DNA of 35,421 bases, from NCBI GenBank assembly GCA_021201315.1, contig JAJQFG010000048.1:1-35421 (forward strand), given 5' to 3'. Positions 18,035 through 25,587 of this stretch are shown here, piece after piece. The position numbers were made by a program, and so were the translations under genes. Below the pieces are notes generated by a model. It was not told the DNA's origin. It did no database searches and was given only the letters and a program-made list of their open reading frames with translations. Each line of letters opens with the position of its first letter. Position 1 is the first letter of the stretch. This DNA is from Erysipelotrichaceae bacterium. GTDB lineage: Bacteria > Bacillota_I > Bacilli_A > Erysipelotrichales > Coprobacillaceae.

Positions 18035-19255
18035 TTATTTCTCCCCTTCTATTTGAAACAATGCATCTATGACTTGATTATAGAGATCTTGTTTATCTTC
18101 ATCTAAATGTTTTAAAACCTGTATCGGTTGTTTTAATAATCTCATATGCATGATATGCAAAGTTTTCTTTAATACATATTTTTCATGTTCATCTAGATTT
18201 AATTTTTTTTCTAAAATAGCATCTGTATCATCAATAACTTGTTGATAATATTGTTGTAGTAGCATCAATGATTCATCAACTTTTTCATTTTCAAACCAAT
18301 GATATAATTCTTCTAAATAATGTTCAATAGTAGCTTTAGAATCATTGATACATTGTTTTCTTTTTTCTTCATTTTCATGTGATACTTTTTTTAAATAACT
18401 CATATTCAACAAAAATACATGTTCATGATTTATTAATTTTTCATCAATATCATTCGGTAATGCTAAATCAATCATATATATATCATGATCAATATTGACT
18501 TTATCTTCTTCAATGACTAAATGTGGAGAAGATGTTGCACTAATAAGTACATCACAATGTTGTAAAATATCATATCTTTGATGATAATCTTTAATATCAA
18601 TAGAAGGATATTGTTGTTTTAATTTTTTTGCATGATCCACACTTCTATTACAAATAGTAATATTATTCATATTTTCATCAACAAGATAAGTTAATGCTAA
18701 TGTGGCCATTTTTCCACTACCAATAATAAGTGCATTTTTACCTTTTAAGGATATATGTTGACGTAACTCTTTAATAGCTATATAACTCAAAGATAAAGGA
18801 TGTTCACTAATATGAATATCTCTTTTAATTTCTTTAGCACAAGTAATTGCTTCTCTAAAAACCTTTGCCATTTCTTTTTTAAGACAGCCACATCTTTTAG
18901 AAAATTCCATAGCATCTACAACTTGTCCTAATATTTGATCCTCTCCTAATACCATAGAATGCAAACCACTAGTCACTTCAAACAAATATTCATACGCTTC
19001 ATTATCTTTTCTTATATGTAATGATATATCATTCATATAACTACTTAATATATCTAAAACCTGGTTAACATGCTCTGTTTCAGACATATAATATATTTCT
19101 TTACGATTACAAGTTGATAATATCACAGCTTGATTAATATTGATATCTTGTAATTTTAAATAGATTTCCATCATATTCGTATCAGATAGAAATATTTGAT
19201 TTAAATCATTCATGGATGTTTCTTCATAAGAAATACCCATCATTATAAAATTCAT
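18035..19255 (-). CDS. hemA: Glutamyl-tRNA reductase
   Basis: A 406-aa NADPH enzyme that reduces glutamyl-tRNA to glutamate-1-semialdehyde, the entry step of tetrapyrrole synthesis. With the start at 19255 the catalytic cysteine in ILSTCNRKE is C49, at the position expected for the family. GLHSMVLGEDQILGQV follows (tRNA/substrate domain), then a Rossmann domain (ALIIGSGKMATLAL) and a C-terminal helical dimerisation region. An in-frame ATG at 19300 exists, but a TGTTATAAT extended -10 lies inside that extension and GGTGAT precedes the ATG at 19255. It is the first gene of the operon, just downstream of the terminator of the tandem paralogue array. Confidence 0.95.
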   Translation of the reverse strand: MNFIMMGISYEETSMNDLNQIFLSDTNMMEIYLKLQDININQAVILSTCNRKEIYYMSETEHVNQVLDILSSYMNDISLHIRKDNEAYEYLFEVTSGLHSMVLGEDQILGQVVDAMEFSKRCGCLKKEMAKVFREAITCAKEIKRDIHISEHPLSLSYIAIKELRQHISLKGKNALIIGSGKMATLALTYLVDENMNNITICNRSVDHAKKLKQQYPSIDIKDYHQRYDILQHCDVLISATSSPHLVIEEDKVNIDHDIYMIDLALPNDIDEKLINHEHVFLLNMSYLKKVSHENEEKRKQCINDSKATIEHYLEELYHWFENEKVDESLMLLQQYYQQVIDDTDAILEKKLNLDEHEKYVLKKTLHIMHMRLLKQPIQVLKHLDEDKQDLYNQVIDALFQIEGEK

Positions 19256-19271
19256 TTTCATCACCGCAGCT

Positions 19272-19280
19272 ATTATAACA
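19272..19280 (-). promoter_or_regulatory. Extended -10 promoter of the hemA operon
   Basis: Minus strand TGTTATAAT, with the TATAAT at 19272-19277; no good -35 at 17 bases. It starts the hemA-hemL-hemC-cobA/hemD-sirC transcript immediately after the upstream terminator. Confidence 0.6.
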
Positions 19281-19301
19281 TTTATTTGCAGATGATTCAT
19301 T

Positions 19302-19325
19302 AAAAAGGAAGAATTTTATTCTTCC
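19302..19325 (-). terminator. Terminator of the tandem paralogue array
   Basis: Arms GGAAGAAT (19307-19314) and ATTCTTCC (19318-19325) with a 3-base loop and five T residues on the minus strand. The hairpin contains the last codons and the stop of the fourth paralogue. Confidence 0.85.
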
Positions 19326-20230
19326 TCATCATTATCTATAAAACTATAAAAATCTTCATGATCATCAAATTCATCATCATAATCAAAGTCATCATCATCT
19401 GGTGATTCATATGCTTCTTTTAAAATACGATAATCTGTTAATAACACATCATTACCTTCTGCTAAATCAAATTCTTCATCAAGTGGGAACATATCTTCTT
19501 CGAAACCTTGATCTTCTATACTTTCAAAGAATCCATCAGGATTATCATAATATAAATTCATAAATTCATGATCATCTTCCCAGATACCATAACCCTTACC
19601 TTCTAAAATGTGAGCATTATCCATTAAATAAATATTCTTATTTTTATTGACTGATAATACTGTTATTTTAAAGTTAAAACAATCTCCAAAATCATATAAA
19701 ACTTCTATTTTTGAATTTTTACGAAGATTACTATCAATAATAATAGAATCACTAGCACTCAAAATATCTTCTTCATAATCATCATCTTCCGTTGCTGGAC
19801 ACATAAATGTTTGATTCTTATATTTAACAGAATACAAATGATATCCTTCACAACGGAATGCAGCCATAACGATATAAGCTAAATCAGCAAACGTCATCAA
19901 ATAAGGGACTTCCATAATACGATAATATTCATCTTCTAAATCTTCTAATTCAACTCTAATAGTCAATGATTTTGTAGCTTCCTTAGCACTATGGGCAGTT
20001 TGTTTTAAGATTTCAACAGTACCTTCTTCAATTACTTCTTCATCATCCAAACCACCAATTAATACAACACCCATCAATTGATTAACTGTAGCATTTAAAA
20101 AATCATCCCAGTCTTCACTAGGTATAGATTTTTTTAGATTTCTTAATTGTTGTTTGATTTGTGGATTATCACTATTTAATAATTCTTCTTTACAGCGTTG
20201 AATACAATCATTAATATTTTGTAAGAACAT
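19316..20230 (-). CDS. pRiA4b ORF-3-like domain protein, paralogue 4 (acidic tail)
   Basis: A 304-aa protein, last of four tandem relatives. Residues 1-85 are a helical N-terminal region. Residues 88-215 carry the pRiA4b ORF-3-like/IS1096 TnpR-like domain: SLTIRVELEDLEDEYYRIM, VPYLMTFADLAYIV, GYHLYSVKY and IEVLYDFGDCFNFKITV. GKGYGIWEDDHEFMNLYY follows. The C-terminal 30 residues are almost all D and E. Its closest relative is its neighbour at 20296 (shared LEDLEDEYYRIMEVPY and NLRKNS). The function of this domain is not known; no catalytic motif is evident. It has its own extended -10 promoter in the 65-base gap before it and a terminator over its stop, so it may be expressed apart from the other three. 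Confidence 0.72.
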   Translation of the reverse strand: MFLQNINDCIQRCKEELLNSDNPQIKQQLRNLKKSIPSEDWDDFLNATVNQLMGVVLIGGLDDEEVIEEGTVEILKQTAHSAKEATKSLTIRVELEDLEDEYYRIMEVPYLMTFADLAYIVMAAFRCEGYHLYSVKYKNQTFMCPATEDDDYEEDILSASDSIIIDSNLRKNSKIEVLYDFGDCFNFKITVLSVNKNKNIYLMDNAHILEGKGYGIWEDDHEFMNLYYDNPDGFFESIEDQGFEEDMFPLDEEFDLAEGNDVLLTDYRILKEAYESPDDDDFDYDDEFDDHEDFYSFIDNDEEE

Positions 20231-20250
20231 AATTTCCTCCTTTTCTAAGT

Positions 20251-20259
20251 ATTATAGCA
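20251..20259 (-). promoter_or_regulatory. Extended -10 promoter before paralogue 4
   Basis: Minus strand TGCTATAAT (TATAAT at 20251-20256), about 20 bases before the gene start with its AAGGAGG site. A small dyad ATAGGTCTAT overlaps the upstream edge. Confidence 0.5.
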
Positions 20260-20295
20260 TAGACCTATGAAAATAGCTTATATTAATTATGAAAA

Positions 20296-21120
20296 TTATT
20301 CTTCATAAACAAATCTTAAGTGTCGATAATCTTTGATAAGATTACGATTAGCATTTTCTATATTAAATACTTCATCCAAATGAAAATCTTCAATATATTC
20401 TTCCTCTTCAAAGCCATTTTCTTCTATTCTTTTAATAAATCTTTCATGATCATTAAAATAATATTCCATCAAAGAATGTTCATCTTCCCAAATATTATAA
20501 CCTTTACCTTCAATAATATAAGCATCATCTACATTGAAAGGCATTTTATGTTTGTTTGTTTTTAAAACTGTCACTTCAAATAACCATTCATCACCAAAGT
20601 CATATTCAACTTCAATATGACTATTTTTACGTAAATTCAAATCTCCTATAAAGGTTTCAGAAGCATATAATTCCCCATAACTATCTAAATCACAAGTATA
20701 TCTTTGCTTCTTATGATTTACAGAAAACAGGTGAGAACCATCAGCTTTAAAACTTCCTAAAATAAAATAAGCGAAATCAGATAGAGTCAAATCATAAGGA
20801 ACTTCCATGATACGATAATATTCATCTTCTAAATATTCTAATTCAACCTTTATAGTAAGAGACTTGATTGATTCTTGTGCAGTTTCTAATATAAGTTGAA
20901 CAAGCTCCACAAGATGAGATTCTGAGATATCATCAATATCCATATTTTCATCATCGAGTCCCTCAACAGTTTGATCAATAGTGACAATCATAAATATTTC
21001 GAAATCATCTTTAGGGAATATTTTCTTTATTGCTTTTAATTTTTTGATAATTTCCGGATTATTACTATTGATAATTCTTTCTTTTAATTGACTTTTTTGA
21101 ACTTCTATACTTTGTGCCAT
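20296..21120 (-). CDS. pRiA4b ORF-3-like domain protein, paralogue 3
   Basis: A 274-aa acidic protein. Residues 1-85 are helical, starting with a charged stretch and a block (NSNNPEIIKKLKAIKKIFP) also found in two of its relatives. The pRiA4b ORF-3-like domain covers about 86-215: SLTIKVELEYLEDEYYRIM, VPYDLTLSDFAYFIL, DGSHLFSVNHKKQ and IEVEYDFGDEWLFEVTV. The C-terminal part has EGKGYNIWEDEHSLMEYYF. Most similar to the next gene (19316). It lies 9 bases after paralogue 2, in one operon. No enzymatic motif, signal peptide or membrane segment is seen; cytosolic location is inferred. The family occurs as passenger genes of IS1096-type elements and free-standing in many bacteria. Confidence 0.73.
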   Translation of the reverse strand: MAQSIEVQKSQLKERIINSNNPEIIKKLKAIKKIFPKDDFEIFMIVTIDQTVEGLDDENMDIDDISESHLVELVQLILETAQESIKSLTIKVELEYLEDEYYRIMEVPYDLTLSDFAYFILGSFKADGSHLFSVNHKKQRYTCDLDSYGELYASETFIGDLNLRKNSHIEVEYDFGDEWLFEVTVLKTNKHKMPFNVDDAYIIEGKGYNIWEDEHSLMEYYFNDHERFIKRIEENGFEEEEYIEDFHLDEVFNIENANRNLIKDYRHLRFVYEE

Positions 21121-21129
21121 AATTTCTCC

Positions 21130-21906
21130 TTACTGATACATATTTTTCATATGATGATAACTACTTATAAGATTCTTATTAGCCTCATTCAAATCAAATT
21201 CTTTAATCACAAAATCTTTTTCTTCCATATCATTATCTTTGATAACATCTAGAAATAATGGATAGCTTCTATAATATAAATGCATAAATGTTGCTTCATC
21301 TTCCCAGATACCATAACCTTTTCCTCTGATAATATAACTATCTTCTAAATCAAACTTATCATCATGATCATGTATTGATTGAATAGTCACCTTAAATTTC
21401 CATTCATCTCCATAATCATATTCAATATCTAATTGACTTTTTGGTTGTAGATTAAGCTGACTTAGATAAACATTTGAAGCCAGATATACTAAACTCCCAC
21501 CTCTATCTACAAATATTTCTTTTTTATATTTAACGGAAAACAAATGATATCCACTGGCTTTAAAAGTAGATAATACGAAATAAGCAAGATCAGCTAAAGT
21601 AATATCATAAGGTATTTCCATAATACGATAAAACTTTTTTCCTAAGCCAATAATATATGCCTTAATAATAACAGATTTATAAGCATCATGAGGTTTTCTT
21701 TCATTTATAATAATATTGTTAGTTTCAGGTATGGATTCATCTATAGCATCCAATAGTTTATAAATAAGCTTATAAGTTCGTTCATCAATATCATTATTTT
21801 CAACATATGATTTTAATTCATTAATAGTTTCATAAAGTGTTGAATGTTCACGATTTTGTAATTTTAATTCAATTTGTTGGATATAATCATATATTTCTTG
21901 TTTCAT
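21130..21906 (-). CDS. pRiA4b ORF-3-like domain protein, paralogue 2
   Basis: A 258-aa protein with the same plan: N-terminal helices (residues 1-70, here not closely matching the others), domain at about 75-200 with YIIGLGKKFYRIMEIPYDIT, LADLAYFVLSTFKASGYHLF and LDIEYDYGDEWKFKVTI, then IIRGKGYGIWEDEATFMHLYY. It pairs with the gene at 21913: both have the GLG spacing before Y-R-x-M-E-I-P-Y-D-I-T-L-A-D-L-A-Y and a DHD-[GD]-KF-[ND]-L-[ED]-D-S block. The gap to the upstream gene is 6 bases. Function unknown. Confidence 0.73.
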   Translation of the reverse strand: MKQEIYDYIQQIELKLQNREHSTLYETINELKSYVENNDIDERTYKLIYKLLDAIDESIPETNNIIINERKPHDAYKSVIIKAYIIGLGKKFYRIMEIPYDITLADLAYFVLSTFKASGYHLFSVKYKKEIFVDRGGSLVYLASNVYLSQLNLQPKSQLDIEYDYGDEWKFKVTIQSIHDHDDKFDLEDSYIIRGKGYGIWEDEATFMHLYYRSYPLFLDVIKDNDMEEKDFVIKEFDLNEANKNLISSYHHMKNMYQ

Positions 21907-21912
21907 TAAATA

Positions 21913-22722
21913 TCACCATTCACTATATATGGATTTAAAATACTCATAATCAGATAATAAATCATCATTTGCATCTTCTAAGTCAAATTCATCTGTCACA
22001 AAATCATCTTCACTCATACTAATATCATCAATATAATCTAAAAATGCATCATGTTTTTTATAATACAAATTCATCAAATAATGCTCATCTTCCCAGATGC
22101 CATAACCTTTACCTTTAATAATACGACTATCATCTAAATTAAACTTACCATCATGATCAAGAATTGATTTAACAGTCACTTTAAATAACCACTCATCACC
22201 AAAATCATATTCAATATCTATTTGATTATTAAATTGTAAATACAATTGTGTTAGATAAATTTCATCAGCTCTGTTTTCATTATAAAAACTATCCCTGCAA
22301 GAAAATCTATTCTTTCCATAATTCACGGAAAACAAATGAGACCCATCCGCTTTAAAACTTGATAAAACTAAATAAGCTAAATCAGCTAACGTTATATCAT
22401 AAGGTATTTCCATTTCGCGATACAACTGTCTACCCAAGCCTGCTAAAATAACTCTAATCACTACTGATTGTGTTGATACATTATATAATTGTGTCGCCAT
22501 TTTAATAACATTTAAAATATCATTATCTGTAATAGGTTCATCATAATCTTCTGATTCGAATAATTTCGTAAATTCATTAATAGCTGTAGTTATATAATAA
22601 TTCCATTCATCTTGAGGTATTTTTTCTTTTAAAATATTCAAATTATCTTGTATTTCCGAATTATCACTGTTCCATATTTTGTTTGTCATGTTTTGTTCAT
22701 AAATTTCTATTTTATCCATCAT
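21913..22722 (-). CDS. pRiA4b ORF-3-like domain protein, paralogue 1 (first of the array)
   Basis: A 269-aa acidic protein and the promoter-proximal member. It carries the N-terminal SDNSEIQDNLNILKEKIP block shared with paralogues 3 and 4, the domain core LYREMEIPYDITLADLAYLV, DGSHLFSVNYGKNRFSC and IDIEYDFGDEWLFKVTV, and IIKGKGYGIWEDEHYLMNLYY. The start is supported by AAGGAG and a TATAAT box 19 bases upstream. All four copies keep the YDFGDEW-like and GKGYGIWED segments, indicating selection on the fold rather than decay. What the proteins bind or do cannot be read from the sequence. Confidence 0.73.
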   Translation of the reverse strand: MMDKIEIYEQNMTNKIWNSDNSEIQDNLNILKEKIPQDEWNYYITTAINEFTKLFESEDYDEPITDNDILNVIKMATQLYNVSTQSVVIRVILAGLGRQLYREMEIPYDITLADLAYLVLSSFKADGSHLFSVNYGKNRFSCRDSFYNENRADEIYLTQLYLQFNNQIDIEYDFGDEWLFKVTVKSILDHDGKFNLDDSRIIKGKGYGIWEDEHYLMNLYYKKHDAFLDYIDDISMSEDDFVTDEFDLEDANDDLLSDYEYFKSIYSEW

Positions 22723-22740
22723 ATAAATCTCCTTTTTTCC

Positions 22741-22768
22741 ATTATATCATACTATTTAAAAATTGAAA
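22741..22768 (-). promoter_or_regulatory. Promoter of the four-paralogue operon
   Basis: Minus strand TTTCAA (22763-22768), 16 bases, TATAAT (22741-22746), close before the AAGGAG of paralogue 1. It is back-to-back with the plus-strand promoter at 22776. Confidence 0.55.
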
Positions 22769-22775
22769 TTTTTTC

Positions 22776-22804
22776 TTGCATCAAAATAAAAATTATGATA
22801 ATAA
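22776..22804 (+). promoter_or_regulatory. Promoter of the cytidylate kinase-like/MATE unit
   Basis: TTGCAT (22776-22781), 17 bases, TAATAA (22799-22804). It gives a transcript start near 22811 and thus an 80-base leader that includes the hairpin at 22818. Confidence 0.5.
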
Positions 22805-22817
22805 TAGGTAGCAATGA

Positions 22818-22864
22818 GTATCCAAGCAAGTGGTTGTAAGTCCGGTTGCTTAGGGTACTTTTTT
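22818..22864 (+). promoter_or_regulatory. Leader hairpin followed by a U-run: candidate attenuator or small riboswitch
   Basis: Arms GTATCC-AAGCAA (22818-22829) and TTGCTT-A-GGGTAC (22846-22858) pair with one bulged A and one G-U pair, closing a 16-base loop rich in G and C (GTGGTTGTAAGTCCGG), and are followed at once by six T. This is an intrinsic terminator placed between a promoter and a ribosome site 20 bases downstream, the layout of an attenuator. No known class (preQ1, guanidine, fluoride, yjdF) was recognised by eye. Confidence 0.55.
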
Positions 22865-22891
22865 GTTTGTAAGATTATTAAGGAGGTTTTT

Positions 22892-23494
22892 ATGAGTTAT
22901 AAAGTTATCACTATTGGACATCAATATGGGAGTGGTGCACGTGATATTGCTAAAGAATTAGCTAAACGTTTAAACTATTCTTATTATGACAGTGAAATTA
23001 CAACAAAAATGGCAGAACAAAGTGGATTTACAACAGAATTCGCTAACGAACATAGCGATAAGGGATCTCATACCAATATCGTTATGTTTACATTAAATAA
23101 CTGGGCTGGAGGAAGTATGTCAGCATCAGATCAGTTATTTATTAAGCAAAAAGAAATTATTAGTGATTTAATTAAAAAGGAAAATTGTGTTATTGTTGGG
23201 CATTGTGGTGATTATGTATTAAAGGATAATGATGATGCGTTTCATATTTCTATTAATAGTGATAGAGATGAACGTATTGATCGTATTCAAAATGTTTATA
23301 AGGAAAATATATCTATGGATGATTTAGTGGATATTGATAAGCGTAGAATGACTTATTATCGTTTTTATACAAATCGCAAGATCAATGATATATTAAATTA
23401 TGATTTGGCTATTAATCGTGCCCATTATACTAATGATGAATGTGTTGAATTACTTTTAACATTTATTAATCAATGGTTAAAGGAGGAAAAATAA
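22892..23494 (+). CDS. Cytidylate kinase-like family protein
   Basis: A 200-aa P-loop protein of the AAA_26/cytidylate kinase-like family. ITIGHQYGSGARDIAKELA (residues 6-24) is the nucleotide-binding loop in the family's GRxYGSGG form. NCVIVGHCGDYVL near residue 105 and a basic lid-like segment (DKRRMTYYRFYTNRKIND) follow. The true substrate of these proteins is unsettled; they are not the housekeeping Cmk. AAGGAGG at 22880-22886 selects the ATG at 22892 over an in-frame ATG at 22814, which would lie within the leader hairpin. It is separated by one base from the MATE gene, so kinase and efflux pump are co-expressed, a pairing often seen in gut Firmicutes. Confidence 0.83.
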   Translation: MSYKVITIGHQYGSGARDIAKELAKRLNYSYYDSEITTKMAEQSGFTTEFANEHSDKGSHTNIVMFTLNNWAGGSMSASDQLFIKQKEIISDLIKKENCVIVGHCGDYVLKDNDDAFHISINSDRDERIDRIQNVYKENISMDDLVDIDKRRMTYYRFYTNRKINDILNYDLAINRAHYTNDECVELLLTFINQWLKEEK

Positions 23495-23495
23495 G

Positions 23496-24905
23496 ATGAA
23501 TGAAGATATTTCTTTCTTAGGAACCGAAAAGGTTAGCAAGTTAATGGCTAAATATGCTATTCCATGTATTATTTCTTTATTGGTTGGAGCATTATATAAC
23601 ATTGTTGACCAGTTATTTATAGCGAATGCTTCTTACTTAGGTTCATATGGTAATGCTGCTAATACCGTGGTTTATCCATTAACGGTTGTAGCTTTAGCTG
23701 TTGCGGTTATGATTGGAGATGGATGTTGTAGTTATACGAGTATTTGTTTAGGTGCTAATGAAAAGGATAATGCTACTAAGGGTGTTGGTAATGCTATTTT
23801 ATCATTAGTTACAGCTAGTATTGTTATTACAGCTATTTATTTTATATTTCAGCATCAAATATTAATTTTATTTGGTGGTGGCGTTAATGAATTAACATAT
23901 CAAAATGCCAAAGAGTATTTTACATTTATTTCTATTGGTATTCCATTCTATATGTTGGGTCAAGGTTTAAACCCTATTATTAGATCTGATGGTTCACCAA
24001 ATAAGGCTATGGCATTTAGTTTATGTGGTGCTGCTGTGAATATTGTATTAGATCCTGTATTTATTTATGTTTTTAAATGGGGTATGATGGGTGCAGCTGT
24101 AGCCACTATTCTTGGACAGATTTTAACTTGTATTTTATCAGTATTATATATTAGAAAGATGAAATTAATTCATCTTACAAAAGAAAGTTTTTCTTTAAAT
24201 TTTAGAATCATTGGTAAAATGTTAAGTTTAGGTGTATGCAGTTTATTGTCACAAATTTCAATTGTGTTCTCTATGGCAGCTGTACAAAATATGTTGACAA
24301 AGTATGGAGCAATGGATCCTATATTTGGAATGGAAGAGTATGCTCAAATACCAATGGCCGTTGTAGGTATTGTTATGAAGTTCTATCAAATTGTTATTTC
24401 AATTGTTATTGGTTTATCAAGTGGTAATATTCCTGTTGTTGGTTATAACATTGGAGCTGGTAAAAATAGTCGTGCTAAAGAGATATTTAAGTTATTATTG
24501 ATTGGTGAAGCAATTGTTGGTTTAGTAGGTTTAGTTATCTTTGAAGTTTTCCCAAGTCAGCTTATTGGTTTGTTTGGAGCTTCTAATGAAAGTAGTTATT
24601 ATATGGAATTTGGTATTAAGACATTTAGAATCTATATGGCATTACTTCCATTGTCTACTGTTAATAAAGCTGTATTTATTTTCTTACAAGCAATTGGTAA
24701 AGCCTTTATGTCCACATTATTATCACTTATTCGTGAGATTGTATTTGGTGTTGGATTTGTTATTATTTTACCAATATTCTTTGGTTTAACAGGTGTCTTA
24801 TTATTTATGCCAGTAGCTGATTTATGTACGTTCCTTATTAGCTTGGTTGTGATTGTTCAAACATTTAAGGAATTAAGTACTGATAAGGCAATGGCAAACG
24901 TTTAG
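23496..24905 (+). CDS. MATE-family multidrug efflux transporter
   Basis: A 469-aa integral membrane protein with about twelve hydrophobic segments in two homologous halves (one beginning near LMAKYAIPCIISLLVGALY, the second near MLSLGVCSLLSQIS). LYNIVDQLFIA and NPIIRSDGSPNKAM are MATE/MepA-type signatures. Such pumps export cationic drugs or metabolites in exchange for Na+ or H+. It follows the kinase-like gene by one base with GGAGG upstream, and ends in a strong terminator. Its leader hairpin (22818) may sense the compound exported. The substrate cannot be predicted. Confidence 0.92.
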   Translation: MNEDISFLGTEKVSKLMAKYAIPCIISLLVGALYNIVDQLFIANASYLGSYGNAANTVVYPLTVVALAVAVMIGDGCCSYTSICLGANEKDNATKGVGNAILSLVTASIVITAIYFIFQHQILILFGGGVNELTYQNAKEYFTFISIGIPFYMLGQGLNPIIRSDGSPNKAMAFSLCGAAVNIVLDPVFIYVFKWGMMGAAVATILGQILTCILSVLYIRKMKLIHLTKESFSLNFRIIGKMLSLGVCSLLSQISIVFSMAAVQNMLTKYGAMDPIFGMEEYAQIPMAVVGIVMKFYQIVISIVIGLSSGNIPVVGYNIGAGKNSRAKEIFKLLLIGEAIVGLVGLVIFEVFPSQLIGLFGASNESSYYMEFGIKTFRIYMALLPLSTVNKAVFIFLQAIGKAFMSTLLSLIREIVFGVGFVIILPIFFGLTGVLLFMPVADLCTFLISLVVIVQTFKELSTDKAMANV

Positions 24906-24928
24906 GATTAGCAAAGCTAATCCTTTTT
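24905..24928 (+). terminator. Terminator of the kinase-like/MATE unit
   Basis: GGATTAGC-AAA-GCTAATCC (24905-24923) followed by five T. It begins at the MATE stop codon and overlaps the last codons of the convergent TetR gene. Confidence 0.92.
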
Positions 24929-25441
24929 ATTTACAAATACATCTTTTAAAATATCAGGCATAGATAACTCTGTTAAATATATTAGTTCTTTAGCTGATAG
25001 CATTTCATTTTTTCTAAATAAGCTAATAGCATAAGTTAAAGTCCCATGCAAATATATTTGTAAGACTTTATATTGCGTAATAGTAAGACTAGGCATATGT
25101 TTAGACATATATTGAATATATTTATGATACAACAATGTGATAAAGGTATCCTGACTATCCGTAATAATATTCATAAAATAAGTACGATTATTTTGACAAT
25201 AATCCGTGAATCTTTGTGCTGATTCATAATAAGTTATATTTTCATTAATAAACAATGGTGCTATTGTATGATAAAAATAATAAGTTAAAAGATCATATTT
25301 GTCATCAAAATAACGATAAAAAGTTGATCTACTAAGATTTGTATTTTCGATAATTTGTAGAGTTGTTATATCTTCAAATGAAGTTATTTCTAATAGTTGA
25401 TTTAAAGATTGAGAAAATGTATCTTGAGATGTTTGTTTCAT
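24917..25441 (-). CDS. TetR-family transcriptional regulator
   Basis: A 174-aa regulator. Residues 5-50 form the TetR helix-turn-helix (TTLQIIENTNLSRSTFYRYF, then DDKYDLLTYYF); the remaining helices are the ligand/dimer domain with little conservation. GGAGG precedes the ATG at 25441, so this start is used rather than one four codons upstream. It converges on the MATE gene and diverges from the alcohol dehydrogenase gene; either may be its target. A partial dyad at 25478 lies between its start and the dehydrogenase. Confidence 0.87.
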   Translation of the reverse strand: MKQTSQDTFSQSLNQLLEITSFEDITTLQIIENTNLSRSTFYRYFDDKYDLLTYYFYHTIAPLFINENITYYESAQRFTDYCQNNRTYFMNIITDSQDTFITLLYHKYIQYMSKHMPSLTITQYKVLQIYLHGTLTYAISLFRKNEMLSAKELIYLTELSMPDILKDVFVNKKD

Positions 25442-25477
25442 AAGTACCTCCATACATATATATTATCAAAAAATAAG

Positions 25478-25493
25478 ACATTTCTCAAAATGT
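25478..25493. promoter_or_regulatory. Candidate TetR operator
   Basis: ACATTT-CTCA-AAATGT, a 6-bp perfect dyad with matching outer bases (GACATTT/AAATGTG), 37 bases upstream of the TetR start in the divergent intergenic region. Confidence 0.35.
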
Positions 25494-25587
25494 GTTTCAT
25501 TATTTCCTATTATATGATTATTTTTGAATAATACTTCTTTTTAAATATTCATATTATGTTAAATTATTGACAAGGAGGAAAATTAAA

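Noticed and set aside
20320-20565. Plus-strand frame of 81 codons in paralogue 3
   Set aside because: Antisense to the conserved domain and made of hydrophobic low-complexity sequence.
19316-22722. The four paralogues as an insertion sequence passenger module
   Set aside because: No transposase, terminal inverted repeats or target duplications were seen around them.
22814-22891. N-terminal extension of the kinase-like protein from ATG 22814
   Set aside because: It encodes the leader hairpin and U-run; the AAGGAGG at 22880 marks the later start.
24236-24789. Additional plus-strand frames inside the MATE gene
   Set aside because: They are out-of-frame readings of a clear membrane protein with no ribosome site.
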